Assembly (NCBI GenBank): GCA_964017185.1
Contig: OZ024883.1
Span: forward strand, 806,001-870,000
Direction of reading: 5' to 3'
Source of the DNA: Rugalucina vietnamica
Taxonomy: Eukaryota > Mollusca > Bivalvia > Lucinida > Lucinidae
Length of the DNA stretch: 64,000 bases
The number at the start of each line of letters is the position of its first letter. Positions within the stretch are counted from its first letter, which is position 1. Below are positions 21,501 through 31,712 of this stretch, piece after piece. The translations under genes were made by a program, and so were the position numbers. The notes below the pieces were generated by a model that worked only from the letters and a program-made list of their open reading frames with translations, was not told the origin of the DNA and ran no database searches.

Positions 21501-22093
21501 CGATCCCTGAAATTTCAATCGCAAAAATAACATATTAAATTATTTTTTTTTCGATTTTTTCTTAAACCATATTTTAGATTAGAGCTTTCATTTTCATAAG
21601 AAATATGAAAAAAATGAAATTTGATATAAAATAATCGAGATATTAATATAGATGTTTCACTACCCCTAGATCCCAGATGCGGTTTTGAGCGATCCCGGAA
21701 ATTTCAATCGCAAAAATAACATATTAAATTATAGTTTTTTCGATTTTCTCTTAATTCATATTTTAGATGAGAGCTTTCATTTTAATATGACATATGAAAA
21801 AATGAAATTTGATGTAAAATAATTGAGATATTAATATAGATGTATCACTACCCACTGGATCCCAGATGCGGTTTTCATCGATCCCGTAAATTTCAAACGC
21901 AAAAATAACATATTAAATTTTATTTTTGTCGATTTCTTTTTATGTCTAATTTTAGATCAGAGCTTTACTTTAAGTGTGATACCAAAATCAGGAAAATCTG
22001 ATGAGTAATACTTGAGATATTGATGACGACATGACACTACCTCCTTGGATCCCGGATAATTCAATATAGGATCCCACCGATTAGTGTGCACCC
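18590..22093. mobile_element. 3.5 kb foldback element with tandem-repeat arms
   Basis: The ends are perfect inverted repeats beginning GGGTGCACACTAATCGGTGG. The target duplication is TTATTTT (18583-18589, 22094-22100); an 8-bp reading TTATTTTG is possible with one G fewer on the left. Each arm (about 18590-19560 and 21110-22093) has roughly five units of about 185 bp, in opposite orientation. Each unit has the signature GGGATCG...ACCGCATCTGGGATCCA followed by AT-rich sequence. The centre (19560-21110) holds no coding sequence I recognise, a 34-bp direct repeat (19833-19900), a SINE tail (20098-20150), a Family 2 core (20462-20605) and a poly-A run. Structure recalls Drosophila FB elements. 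Non-autonomous as seen. Confidence 0.88.
20462..20605. mobile_element. Palindromic MITE Family 2, core fragment (copy 1)
   Basis: GCTCCAAAACGTAGATTGTG followed by GGTACTCGTTAGAACCGCCT and a decayed right arm (TGTATCCACAATCAATGCTT). Same core as the copies at 29308, 44633, 53300, 54411 and 63713. Confidence 0.75.
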
Positions 22094-23229
22094 TTATTTT
22101 GTGCATTTATTGATTATAGAAAGGCATTTGACTCAGTCAACCGTTTAGCACTGTGGCAAAAACTTTTGCAACAGAATATAAATGGAAAGATGTTGAAGAT
22201 TATTTACAGTATGTATGATAGTGCAAAGTCTTGTGTTCGACAAAATCAGCAGTTGTCAAATTACTTTTATAGCAATATAGGTGTTCGTCAGGGTGAAAAT
22301 TTATCTCCAATTCTTTTTTCACTGTTTCTGAATGATCTAGTGGAATTTATTTCTCATGGGTTTGATGGTTTGAATGATATTACTGATGCCATACATTTGC
22401 TCTGTGACAATGACGATATAGAAGTTTACTTTAAGCTTTATCTCTTGTTATATGCCGACGATACAGTCATTTTGGCTGAGTCTCAAGAACAATTACAGGC
22501 TGCACTAAACTCTATGTATTTGTATTGTCAAACATGGCAACTTCAAGTGAATCCAGCAAAAACTAAGGTAGTAATATTTTCTAAAAGAAAAATTAAGGAA
22601 AAGCCTGTTTTTACTTATAATGGTGAAAATTTAGCTGTTGTAGATGATTTTGTGTATTTGGGTGTTACCTTCACTCACAATGCTTCTTTTATCAAGCATA
22701 AAAAACATCTTTTAGAACAAGGTAGGAAAGCAATGTTTAGTGTATTGAGAAAAACTAGAAAATTAAATCTACCTGTTGATATGCAACTGCAAATGTTTGA
22801 CTGCATGGTAGTACCAATTTTACTGTATGGGGCTGAAATTTATGGCTATGAGAAATCTGATATAATTGAATCATTATTTTTACAATTTTATAAGATAATT
22901 ATGTGTTTTAAGAAGTGTACACCAAATGCTATTCTTTATGGTGAATTAGGCCGTTATCCGGCTGATATTTTAATTAAGTCACGTATGGTTGGTTTTTGGA
23001 AAAGATTGGTTTGTGGTAAACAAGATAAAATATCTTGTATACTGTATAATTTAATGTACAAGATGCATACTAGGAACTTTTATTTTTCCAAGTGGCTAAA
23101 TTGTGTAGAAAGTACATTAAATAACTGTGGTTTCTCTGAATATTGGATTCATCAAAACGTTCCTGATAATTGCTGTTTGGCGAGAATGGTTAAATGTCGA
23201 TTAATAGATCAGTTTAAGCAAAATTGGTA
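22094..23229 (+). pseudogene. LINE copy A, piece 2 (RT palm to C-terminal region)
   Basis: The piece opens with FCAFIDYRKAFDSVNRLALW (RT block with the first catalytic Asp), then GVRQGENLSPILFSLFLNDL, the catalytic LLYADDTVIL near 22445-22475, and a long thumb/connection part. The frame is open throughout the piece with no stop. It breaks at 23229, where the 7.7 kb TA-flanked element begins, and resumes at 30979. Most differences from copy B are conservative or silent, so the source elements were under coding constraint. Confidence 0.92.
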
Positions 23230-23720
23230 CAGTACACACGGCGCGATAGTTCTATAATACTCGGGTCTCGCGTGGATTTTGAACATTTTCCACGCAAGAA
23301 AAACAAAAAACTCGCGCGGAAAATCCGTGAATTTCGCATGAATTTTGCGAGAAATTTTGTTGCCAGTCGCGGGACTTTTCCACGCTACGCTCGCGCGTGG
23401 CGGGGAAATTTCACGTGTGGCTGGAAAAGTTCACGCGTGGATGGCACGAAAATTACATGGAACTTGAAGTATGTTTTGACACAATGATGTGTTGCATGAA
23501 AAGTCAAAGTGACACTTACGGTCTATAAACTTCTGAATATAGTTTCAAAAAACTTGAAGTAAGTGTATTTCCATGTGTCCCTCATAACTCGTTGGTCGTT
23601 TGGTTCTTTAGATTAGTTGAATGTTCATGTCGTGACGTCGTCCTTATGGAATATAGTCAAGATACATGTATAATCCTGCGACATAACGTCGGAACATCGA
23701 AGTCATGAGTAACATCGATT

Positions 23721-23880
23721 GTGATAGGTCAGCATTGCGGTTAAACGTTACAGACGACGTACATGTTTGTTGGAAAATCATAACATGTCCAGTGGTGTGT
23801 GATAGGTCAATGCTCATCGCGGTTAAACGTTATAGACGACGTGCATGTTTGTTGGAAAATCATAACATGTCCAGTGGTGT
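23721..23880. repeat. Tandem duplication of a unit of about 80 bp
   Basis: Two copies start GTGATAGGTCA (23721 and 23799) and end ATAACATGTCCAGTGGTGT, with a 4-bp length difference near GCATTGCGG / GCTCATCGCGG. Confidence 0.9.
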
Positions 23881-24725
23881 GCGTACGTAAATTGTTGTTG
23901 TATGTACGAGTACGGTCGGAAGTCAAATTGTTAAGATTCGAAATCTCTATCTATTTATACGATATTAATAGGCGTATATTAAAAAAGCTGTGTATTATGT
24001 GACAATTTGCGTGCACACGTGCTGTTACCGGGCGCCACGCAAAACACGTGCTACTAATGATTAACTGAAGTCCACCCGGAACGAGCATAAGAATGAAAGG
24101 TTTTACGCATTTGATAATGTGACAATACTGTAAAGTATAGCTCACCATTATTTATTTCGTTTTGTGCAGAATTATGCAATAATAGCGATCAAAAATGGTT
24201 TTGTCACTTATTAGCATTCGCAAGGTCAACCTGGGAGTGTCGAAAACCGAGGGCTACGCAAATTTTAATGAGGGAAAAATCATGTTTGCCGGATCCATAT
24301 TTTGATGCAGTGAACATCACATCTTCCGCTAAACAATGCTAAAAGGCGAGGAATTTGCTGTGTACCCACTCATGTACATGCTGTGTTAAATTACGACTTC
24401 AATGAAGACGCATGCAAACGTTTTCATCTTGTCACTACGACCTCCTTTGTAAACTGGGACAAACACATGTTTTTGCTTTTCCACTGTCGCTGAGCAGAGG
24501 TTGTGTCAAGCTCTTTTGGAACCCACGTGAGTGCACAATATTTCCCCAAAGTTTCTTGACCATTGTCCATGTTCTACAAAGCCTACTTACATGTAGAATC
24601 CGTAAGTCAGTTTGTAATGATTAAGAAGTTATCGTTTGTTCTCCGAAAACTGGTCTAAATCGATGTTAAGAAGTACATGTACATGTACATGTAGACTAAG
24701 AAGTAAACACATAGTGTGCAGAACT

Positions 24726-24843
24726 CTACATCGCGCATGGTCAGTGGTCAAAAATTATGCCGGCGTGGCTTACTTTGATCATCACTGAATCGTGTTCACG
24801 TTTTGTGCATGAGGAAAGCATGCTCTGACCATGCGCGATGTAG
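24726..24843. repeat. Perfect 19-bp inverted repeat, 118 bp overall
   Basis: CTACATCGCGCATGGTCAG (24726-24744) and its exact reverse complement (24825-24843), with an 80-nt spacer. Could be a hairpin MITE. Confidence 0.85.
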
Positions 24844-25628
24844 ATAGGTGCGTCCGTAGAAATATTACCATTCGTGTACTGTTTGGGGGATGAAAATTAC
24901 ATGGTATCTTAAAGATATCGGGGTTTTTCTAAACTGAATCAAATGAAAAAAAAAAAAAAAAAAAATAGTAAAAGATACATGCATGGTCATGATGGTAGAG
25001 CCACCGTTGTCAAACACAACTTGAAATTTCACCGAGTTGTCCGTTGTTTAGCATCCAATTAAAAAGAAGTATGTTCATACCTGAATTTTGGACCCCGGTG
25101 GTCCTTGGAATGAACGAACACAATGAACGAAGCACTTTTCAAGCAAGCAACATATGCATGGACGGCCAAACATAACCACTACCATGTGTCGACTAGGTTG
25201 ATAATTGACTTTGTCAAAATTGTCATAAATTATTGGGAAAAAAAAATCTTTTTTTTTTCTTTCAGGACTATGGGGCATCGAAGTGTCCAGCAGAAAGCGG
25301 TTGCTATGTCCCGACATGACTGAAAGCGTTTGACTGAGACATATAGCCATAACAAAATAACCTTTTTTCAAAAGATATGCATGGCCTATTACTTCCATAT
25401 ATTTTTCGGGAAGACAGAACTTCCCGTTTCGATTCCTGCCGATGTGTTTACCTCTTACAAGTTCGTGTCCGCATTTGACTTGTATTTCAAGCTATTGAGT
25501 CACGTACATGTACATATAAGAACATATGCGTCAGACTGACATTTCCGCTACTAACGACTGGGCAGGCTGATTGTGGATGCTGTGATTCTACATCCAGTGG
25601 ACTTCAACTACGACGATCGAAACTGGGA

Positions 25629-25668
25629 CGACAACCGGTGTCATAAGGACGACAACCGGTGTCATAAA
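25629..25668. repeat. 20-bp direct tandem repeat
   Basis: GGACGACAACCGGTGTCATA occurs twice, nearly perfectly, back to back. Confidence 0.8.
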
Positions 25669-26655
25669 AGCATGCATGTCGTCGAGATCGTAGAGATCTG
25701 AACAATAGACTAAATATTTCATCCACTTTAGAACCTGAGGACAAGGTTGGAATTTCGTAACCGGTTCCTCCCGCCCTAGCTTTCTATTTCTCACCATTTC
25801 AAGTTCAAGTTGTGGGTCTACTTGTTTTATGTTTCGGTGTCGATATTTTTGTGCCGTTTGTGTCTTTTGTGTGCGTATTCCTATATTTAGTTAAGTTCAT
25901 GTAAATGCTTGACCTCCTTTATGGAAATAGTTGCTATCTTGTAAATTACGATAGTTGCTATCTCGTATTACGATATCTCCTTTGAGTATCAGTAACTAAT
26001 TGTCTGATTTGTGTTTTTCGCAACATGGGTTCTCATTGCCCCAGCTCCTGGTTGCTCAATCCTACCGTATCTTTATCACCACACATTGCTTCATATATTC
26101 ATGTATATGTATAAAATACAGTCTGTCAAGCTGTTGACCGTAGTCGTGGACGAAAATCAATTACACAAGATTGTACAATCACAGAAGATCAATGGAGGCA
26201 TCAAAAGTCAAACGTAAGTCTGTGCTTTTGTATAGTTTTTTCAGAATTCCCCTCACAGCAGCTGCAGCAGCAACAACAACAAAAAAAAAACTCACTGCAA
26301 ATTATGTACAATCAAGGATAACCAAGATCATAGACCCAAATGCATGCACAAGTTCATGTATATAAAGTTTATGTGACGGCGACTCGTCAATGTGACATTC
26401 TGTCTCCACAATCTTGCGTGGATTTAAATTATGATGCAAGATACCTTCTTGATTAGTCAACGTATATCGTATATCGGACACATGTACATGTATATACTCG
26501 AAGACAAAAGACATGTGTTATTGTGCAACATTTCACTGGGCGAATAAGCGTGACGTTACTTTGTGCCATGTTCGTATGTATATAGTGTTCCGCCGTTGAC
26601 TTATCGGCGCACCTCGGTCTAACCCCGAGAAGCTAGTGTTTGCCATGTGTGAAAG

Positions 26656-26781
26656 CTGAGCGCCAAGCAAGGTAGCCACTGGTACCATTTTTAGCGTCTT
26701 TGGTATAATGCGGCCTGGGGTCGAACCCACGACCTCCCGTTCCCGAAGCGGATGCTCTAACCATTACGCTATCGGGACCGG
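26656..26781 (-). mobile_element. tRNA-derived SINE (family S2)
   Basis: The sense strand begins CCGGTCCCGATAGCGTAATG with A box TAGCGTAATGGTTAGAGC and B box GGTTCGACCCC, then ACCAGTGGCTACCTTGC. Second copy at 36419-36550. Confidence 0.85.
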
Positions 26782-27621
26782 TGACGTCAGCTATCCCATC
26801 AATCAAGGTTGTAACGTAATTTATATTACTGACCGTTCCAAGGCGATGCATCTGTGGTGGTTCTTATTGTTTTATATCTTTTATGTCTTGGTGTTGTAAT
26901 TTTGCTGTTAGCACATTATAAAAATGTAGGTTTTCATTTTTAGTTACGTTAGGGCATTTGCGTCAGAAAAAGATAGCGTTCGACACTGCGGCTCCTAAAT
27001 GAGTTAAAGCGTTTGTTTCAGTTCATCTTCATACCACTTTGCAATTTGGAAATCAATTAAAAATTGCTAATAAGTATCATAGTATAATTGCAGTGATTTC
27101 CTTTTATTATTTCAGGAGTTTAATCTTACCTTAAGAACCGATTACATGCTTAGGATCTAAACAGCATCACGAGCATCGCTACGATACATTGGTGGCTCTG
27201 AAATTGGTCCCTGGATAACTATTTTTACCGACCTAAAGAATATAGCTGTCTTTTGTAACGGACGAACACTTTAAAAAACACACAGAACGTCCATCATTAC
27301 GACATCTAAGATTTAGGTGAAATCTGCACGCAATGTTTGCATCTGGGAAGTAAGAATAGAGGGATCAAACACTAGACTGGAAAGGAAAAATATAACACAT
27401 CACAAACCATATTTCCCCAACAAGACACATGTAGAGCATGATGACTAGCTCTTTCCCAACAAGGTAGCCATTCGGATAGTGTCAATCAAAACCAAAGACA
27501 ACGAGCGCAACAGAGAGGCAGGCAGAATAAACAGAAGTTGTAGCATTCGGAGCAATCACTATTGGTTGCCCATTACCCTTTTAGTAGCATGGTGGCGTTT
27601 AAATTACTGTGGCTTTAGAAA

Positions 27622-27858
27622 TGAGCCGCGTCATGAGAAACTCACGATTTTTGCCCATGCGAAAACAAAGGCGCAGATCAGCTGTGCAGTAATCAGCACA
27701 GTGCACAGCTGATCAGCGTCTTTGTTTTCGCTAAACGGATAGTACAATTCTTCTTCTTACATCCGGAATATCAATCTTTGAAGCATCCTCAGTGACTTCA
27801 CAGACCGGTTTGTGTCGGACCTGGTTGGAAATCCCGGTTTTCTCGCGTCGCGTTCAAA
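27622..27858 (+). mobile_element. Palindromic MITE Family 1, copy 1
   Basis: Starts TGAGCCGCGTCATGAGAAA. The core hairpin arms are GAAAACAAAGGCGCAGATCA and TGATCAGCGTCTTTGTTTTC. Then comes CGGATAGTACAATTC. The right end is worn. Confidence 0.85.
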
Positions 27859-27863
27859 TGAAG

Positions 27864-28100
27864 ATTTTTTTTAATAATATAGAATTCAGTTTTACGTCCC
27901 TTTCAAGATTATTTCAGCTCGTATGAGACGGGCCGATCAGTAGGTTGGCGCAAACGGGAGGACCCCGAGAAAAACACCTGGCACACCCACAAGCAGAACT
28001 TGTCTTGTCTCACATGTGGCCAGTGCGAGGCTCGAACCCAGCGGTGAGATGATCGAGAGATTAAGAAACAGCGCTCCTAACCGCTCGGCCACCGGGGTCG
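27864..28100 (-). mobile_element. tRNA-derived SINE (family S1)
   Basis: The sense strand starts GACCCCGGTGGCCGAGCGGT (A box), B box GGTTCGAGCC, and ends GGGACGTAAAACTGAATTC. The tRNA-like part resembles Leu/Ser-type tRNAs. Confidence 0.85.
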
Positions 28101-28436
28101 CAAATTTAAATACAAACAAACAGTGTGTGGCCAACACATGGTTTAAAATTGATGTTAAAATTCCAAACAGGCGCACCAGGCGGGTGTTGTCGTCATATAT
28201 ACGTTCAAACATTTTGTCATCGTCTTCGTAAAGCAGGATTTAATAGTCGAAACCGCGGTATGGCCCATCATCTTTCTCATTAATGCGTTCACTGCTCTTA
28301 AAGGATCTCAGTTTTAATTTTTATTCCTGATAATTTTAGTACGACGACATGTCTCCAAAAAGAACATTTCGAAATGGTCCATCCCAATCAAACAAGTACA
28401 TGCAATAGATCTGCGAAATAATGGTAATGGTAGGCA

Positions 28437-28865
28437 ATGATCAGGAAATGGCACAATCAGAAAGAAATTCCCACTCTAAAACCAGAGGATGGAAAACCTA
28501 GACTTATAAAAAGAAAACACATCGTGCTAAGTTGAGTGAGCATGTTACCCAAACTTAACTAAAATATGAGCTGCCCCGTGGGAAAACCAACAATCTGCAT
28601 AGGCGAAAACAAAGGTACAGATCAGCTTCGCGGTAACCGCGAAGCTGATCAGCGCCTTTGTTTTTGCTACTCGGATAGTAAAATTCGTCCTCTACTTAAC
28701 TCCAAAATTTCAAGCTTCTGGCCTGCTTCTGTAGCTGTACAAGCCGGTTTGTGTCAGACCTGTTCGGAAACCACATTGTTGGTTTTCCCACGAGGCGGCT
28801 CATAAGTAAACGTACAAAAGGTGCAAACAACACAAAAATTCAACACCAAAACGTAAAACAATTAG
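28437..28865. repeat. Dispersed repeat interrupted by Family 1 MITE
   Basis: Left part 28437-28566 and right part 28803-28865 match 17370-17580. The MITE at 28567-28802 splits them. Confidence 0.75.
28567..28802 (+). mobile_element. Palindromic MITE Family 1, copy 2 (full length, TA duplication)
   Basis: TGAGCTGCCCCGTGGGAAAA to CCCACGAGGCGGCTCA, flanked by TA (28565-28566, 28803-28804). The inner hairpin AGATCAGCTTCGCGGT / ACCGCGAAGCTGATC is perfect. 236 bp. Confidence 0.92.
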
Positions 28866-29032
28866 AACCTACACTGAAGTATCGCCTTGGAACAATCAGT
28901 AATGTAAATTACTGGCGGGCGTAAACTAGTTTTACAGGACTAAGGACTAGGACTCAGCTGCTGCAGTGGTTCACAAGTTTAAGTTAGGTCAGAGCGCTCG
29001 TTCAATAGCTAAATTTAGTGTCCGTCAGTATG

Positions 29033-29157
29033 TGCAGATGCAGATCACGTCTTCATCAGGTCACGATCTTCTTTTTGTGTCTTGCTTCGTTTCTGTTGGT
29101 GAGCAGTAGTTCCAGGTGGCTGATGGTTCCCATACCTACCTGCGGCTATAGGAGAGA
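29033..29157 (-). other. Exon-like open stretch inside the 7.7 kb insertion
   Basis: On the minus strand, an acceptor-like CTCTGTTTTATGTTTTAG precedes an open stretch ending in TGA that would encode a basic, Gln/Lys-rich C-terminus (HQPPGTTAHQQKRSKTQKED). No family recognised. It could be a captured terminal exon or chance. Confidence 0.25.
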
Positions 29158-29307
29158 TGACCCTGGTTAGAAGCTAAAACATAAAACAGAGTGCATGGTA
29201 AACAGTTGTTATTATTGCGAACTTTTCCACACATTTCAACATTAAACAAGTCACTATAGACAGGATTTCAGAATATCGTACAAGTGCGTATGATATGTTC
29301 CATATGT

Positions 29308-29460
29308 AGGGGTATACCTATTTTTTCTTATTTTTGCTCCAAAACATAGATTGTGGGTACTCGTTAGAACCGCCTCGAATTAGAACCGCGAACCACCTCG
29401 GCATAGAACCGCCTTGTCCCCGAGGCGGTTCCGCCGAGAATTGTACATGTATCGTGGAAT
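29308..29460. mobile_element. Palindromic MITE Family 2, copy 2 (rearranged)
   Basis: GGGGTATACCTATTTTTTCT, GCTCCAAAACATAGATTGTG and GGTACTCGTTAGAACCGCCT are followed by extra AGAACCGC repeats instead of a clean right arm. Confidence 0.75.
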
Positions 29461-29529
29461 GCTGACGGGAGTATCCTGTCTTGTATACCATCACGAAAAC
29501 CGTGTATTGTATACCATCACGAAAACGGT

Positions 29530-29830
29530 GTAATGTATATACCCCTTTGAACCCCACTTTTACATATAGCAAAAACTGTGGTCTACAGGGGTATACCTAT
29601 TTTTCTTATTTTTGATCCACAACATAGGTTGTGGGTACTCGTTAGAACCGGCTCCGCATAGAACCGCATCGCCGAGGCGGTTCTAACGTGTACCCACAAT
29701 CTATGTTTTGAACAAAAATAAAAAAATATCGCAAAATATTTTCTAATGATTTTTTTTTCTTCTAATTTTTACAGCTGAAAAAATCTGTAAATTACATGGG
29801 CAAGTTTCCGTTATGCAACGTCTTTATAAA
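29530..29830. mobile_element. Palindromic MITE Family 2, copy 3
   Basis: ATACCCCTTTGAACCCCACT, then left arm ACATAGGTTGTGGGTACTCG and right arm ACGTGTACCCACAATCTATG, then the tail ending in GCATGGGCAAGTTTYCGT-like sequence. It lies 70 bp from copy 2, in the same orientation. Confidence 0.8.
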
Positions 29831-30770
29831 CGAACTTTGTTAAAGGGGATTTCTGCTATCTGAGAGGCATACAGTAGATGGCCAAATTTGTTGTAGAAAA
29901 GATATGGGTTACACTAAATTTGCTCATTTCTCATTTGACCATTAAGCAAAGGACTTCAAGCTTTAATCTGCGATCTTTGATTTAAGAGAAAGCATATGCA
30001 ATATTCCATGCAAAACAGCAGCACTCAGTGAATAAGAATGTACACGTGCACATGTATATGGGTAGTAAGTAGAATATGTTATTGGCCATTCACTGTAGTT
30101 CGCGTGGCAACAAGTTTACACAAAGTAGCACGTGAAGTAAGTCTAAATAAAATAGCCGATGTTGCAATACATACATGTAGCAAGCGGATTGCAAAAGCAT
30201 GTACATGTAGCAATACACGTGCTACTCGTGGTGCTGACTAGTGCAGGTCCGATCATATTCTACATGTCTACATATTCTATGCTACGGAGCACAGATCGTC
30301 GGATATAATAGCGGCCGAAAATTCGTTTTATGGTTACGCGTAGCGAAACCATAAAACATTATTCAGGCCCGTATATACGACGATATGCATCTTCACTATT
30401 CTCATTCTGCAGCAACGTTTTTTTCTTTCAAAACACCACAAATATCCTAATTTTCCACCGGACGTCGACATTGTCAGTGACCTTCACTGATAAACTACGA
30501 TGTTTACAAAGCCTTCCTGGCGTCGTTCAGTCAGACGTAGCGTTGTATTCGCAAGAATCCCAGAATATTAAGGACTTGTACCTGTGGAAACACTTTGTCT
30601 ATTTTTGGAAACATCAAGGCAAGAAAATTCAGTCTTATCTAGCAGTGGCAAAGAAAACAGTGATGGGTGGCGCATCCATGAAATACTCTATACTTTGTCA
30701 TTTGTATTGCACTTTACCGTTAACATGTATCTCACTAGGACCGATCCTAAATACAGTACACGTCACACGC
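29831..30770. other. No gene recognised
   Basis: An open stretch of 183 codons at 30330-30881 (+) runs into the terminal GC-rich repeat of the 7.7 kb insertion. It has no recognisable domain, and I do not call it a gene. Confidence 0.4.
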
Positions 30771-30978
30771 TTAATTCATGCGAGGAAATTCCCCGTGCTT
30801 CACGCTTCATGTGTGGAAATTCCCCGCGCGGATTTTACCGATGCAGGGGAGCTGCGAGAAACTCGCGCGGATTTCGCATGAATTTTGCGTGGATTTTACG
30901 TGAATTTTAATCCTTTCCTGGCTATTCCCCGCATCGCGCGGGGACAGGGAATATCGAACCTTCGCGGTGTCTATACTG

Positions 30979-31586
30979 TATAACTCAGTTTTTGAAATGT
31001 CAAAATGTCTTAATTACAGAATTTTCAAGAGAAACCATTGTTTTGAAAATTATCTATCTATACTTCCTTCGGATTTAAGAGTACCTTTAAGTAAATTTAG
31101 ATGTGTGAATCACAAGTTACCAATTGAAAAAGGTAGATTTATAGGTATTGCAAGGGATGATAGAATCTGCAATTTATGTAATAGTGCAAATCTAGGGGAT
31201 GAATACCATTATTTGTTTGAATGTGATTTTCTAAAATCTTACAGAAAAAAATTTATTCCTGTAGAATACTATAAAAAACATAACACACAAAAATACCATG
31301 ATCTTTTTAATACTTCTGATTACAACACTATTCTTCGTTTAGCTAAATTTTGCAAAATAATTTTGAATCTTTTCAAATAAATTTGTACTCATTGTACCTT
31401 CCCTTTTACATCAATTTAACATCAATTAGAATAATTGCAACATTTCAAATTATGCAAGTTTATGTATTGTATGTACTCATGCTACTTTGATGTCCATCAC
31501 TTGTTATGTATTTGTTGTTTACATGTTTGTTAAATTCATATACCCTCGGTTAGGGGGTCTTGAATAAAATTTTGACTTTGACTTTG
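30979..31586 (+). pseudogene. LINE copy A, piece 3 (C-terminus, 3' UTR, tail)
   Basis: Resumes the frame at NSVFEMSKCLNYRIFK and ends with the Cys/His motif CNLCNSANLGDEYHYLFEC and stop at 31378-31380. The 3' UTR ends ACCCTCGGTTAGGGGGTCTT, GAATAAAATTTTGACTT and a short TTTGAC repeat, the same tail as copy B. Copy B begins at once after it. Confidence 0.92.
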
Positions 31587-31712
31587 AAATATCCTCGTAC
31601 ACATTCTGGGGTAACAGAAGATTCAAATAGACTGAGTAATGTGTCTAGTACACATTCTGGAGTATCAGAAAATTCTAATAGACTGAGTAATGTGTCCTCA
31701 ACACATTCTAGT

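Larger units (their letters stand above)
23230..30978. mobile_element. 7.7 kb TA-flanked insertion in LINE copy A
   Basis: Flanked by TA on both sides (23228-23229, 30979-30980). Comparison with LINE copy B (GGTATAACTC) shows that exactly this segment is extra. Ends are imperfect inverted repeats: CAGTACACACGGCGCGATAG on the left and, reversed on the right, CAGTATAGACACCGCGAAGG. Both ends carry unusual GC-rich tracts with CTCGCGCGGA and TTTCGCATGAATTTTGCG. TA duplication and CAGT ends recall Tc1/mariner, but no transposase is found. It contains nested SINEs, Family 1 and 2 MITEs and other repeats. Exon-like open stretches occur at about 26122-26214 (+) and 29033-29157 (-). Confidence 0.8.

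Noticed and set aside
30330..30881. 183-codon open frame near the right end of the 7.7 kb insertion
   Set aside because: No recognisable domain, odd composition, and it runs into the terminal GC-rich repeat.
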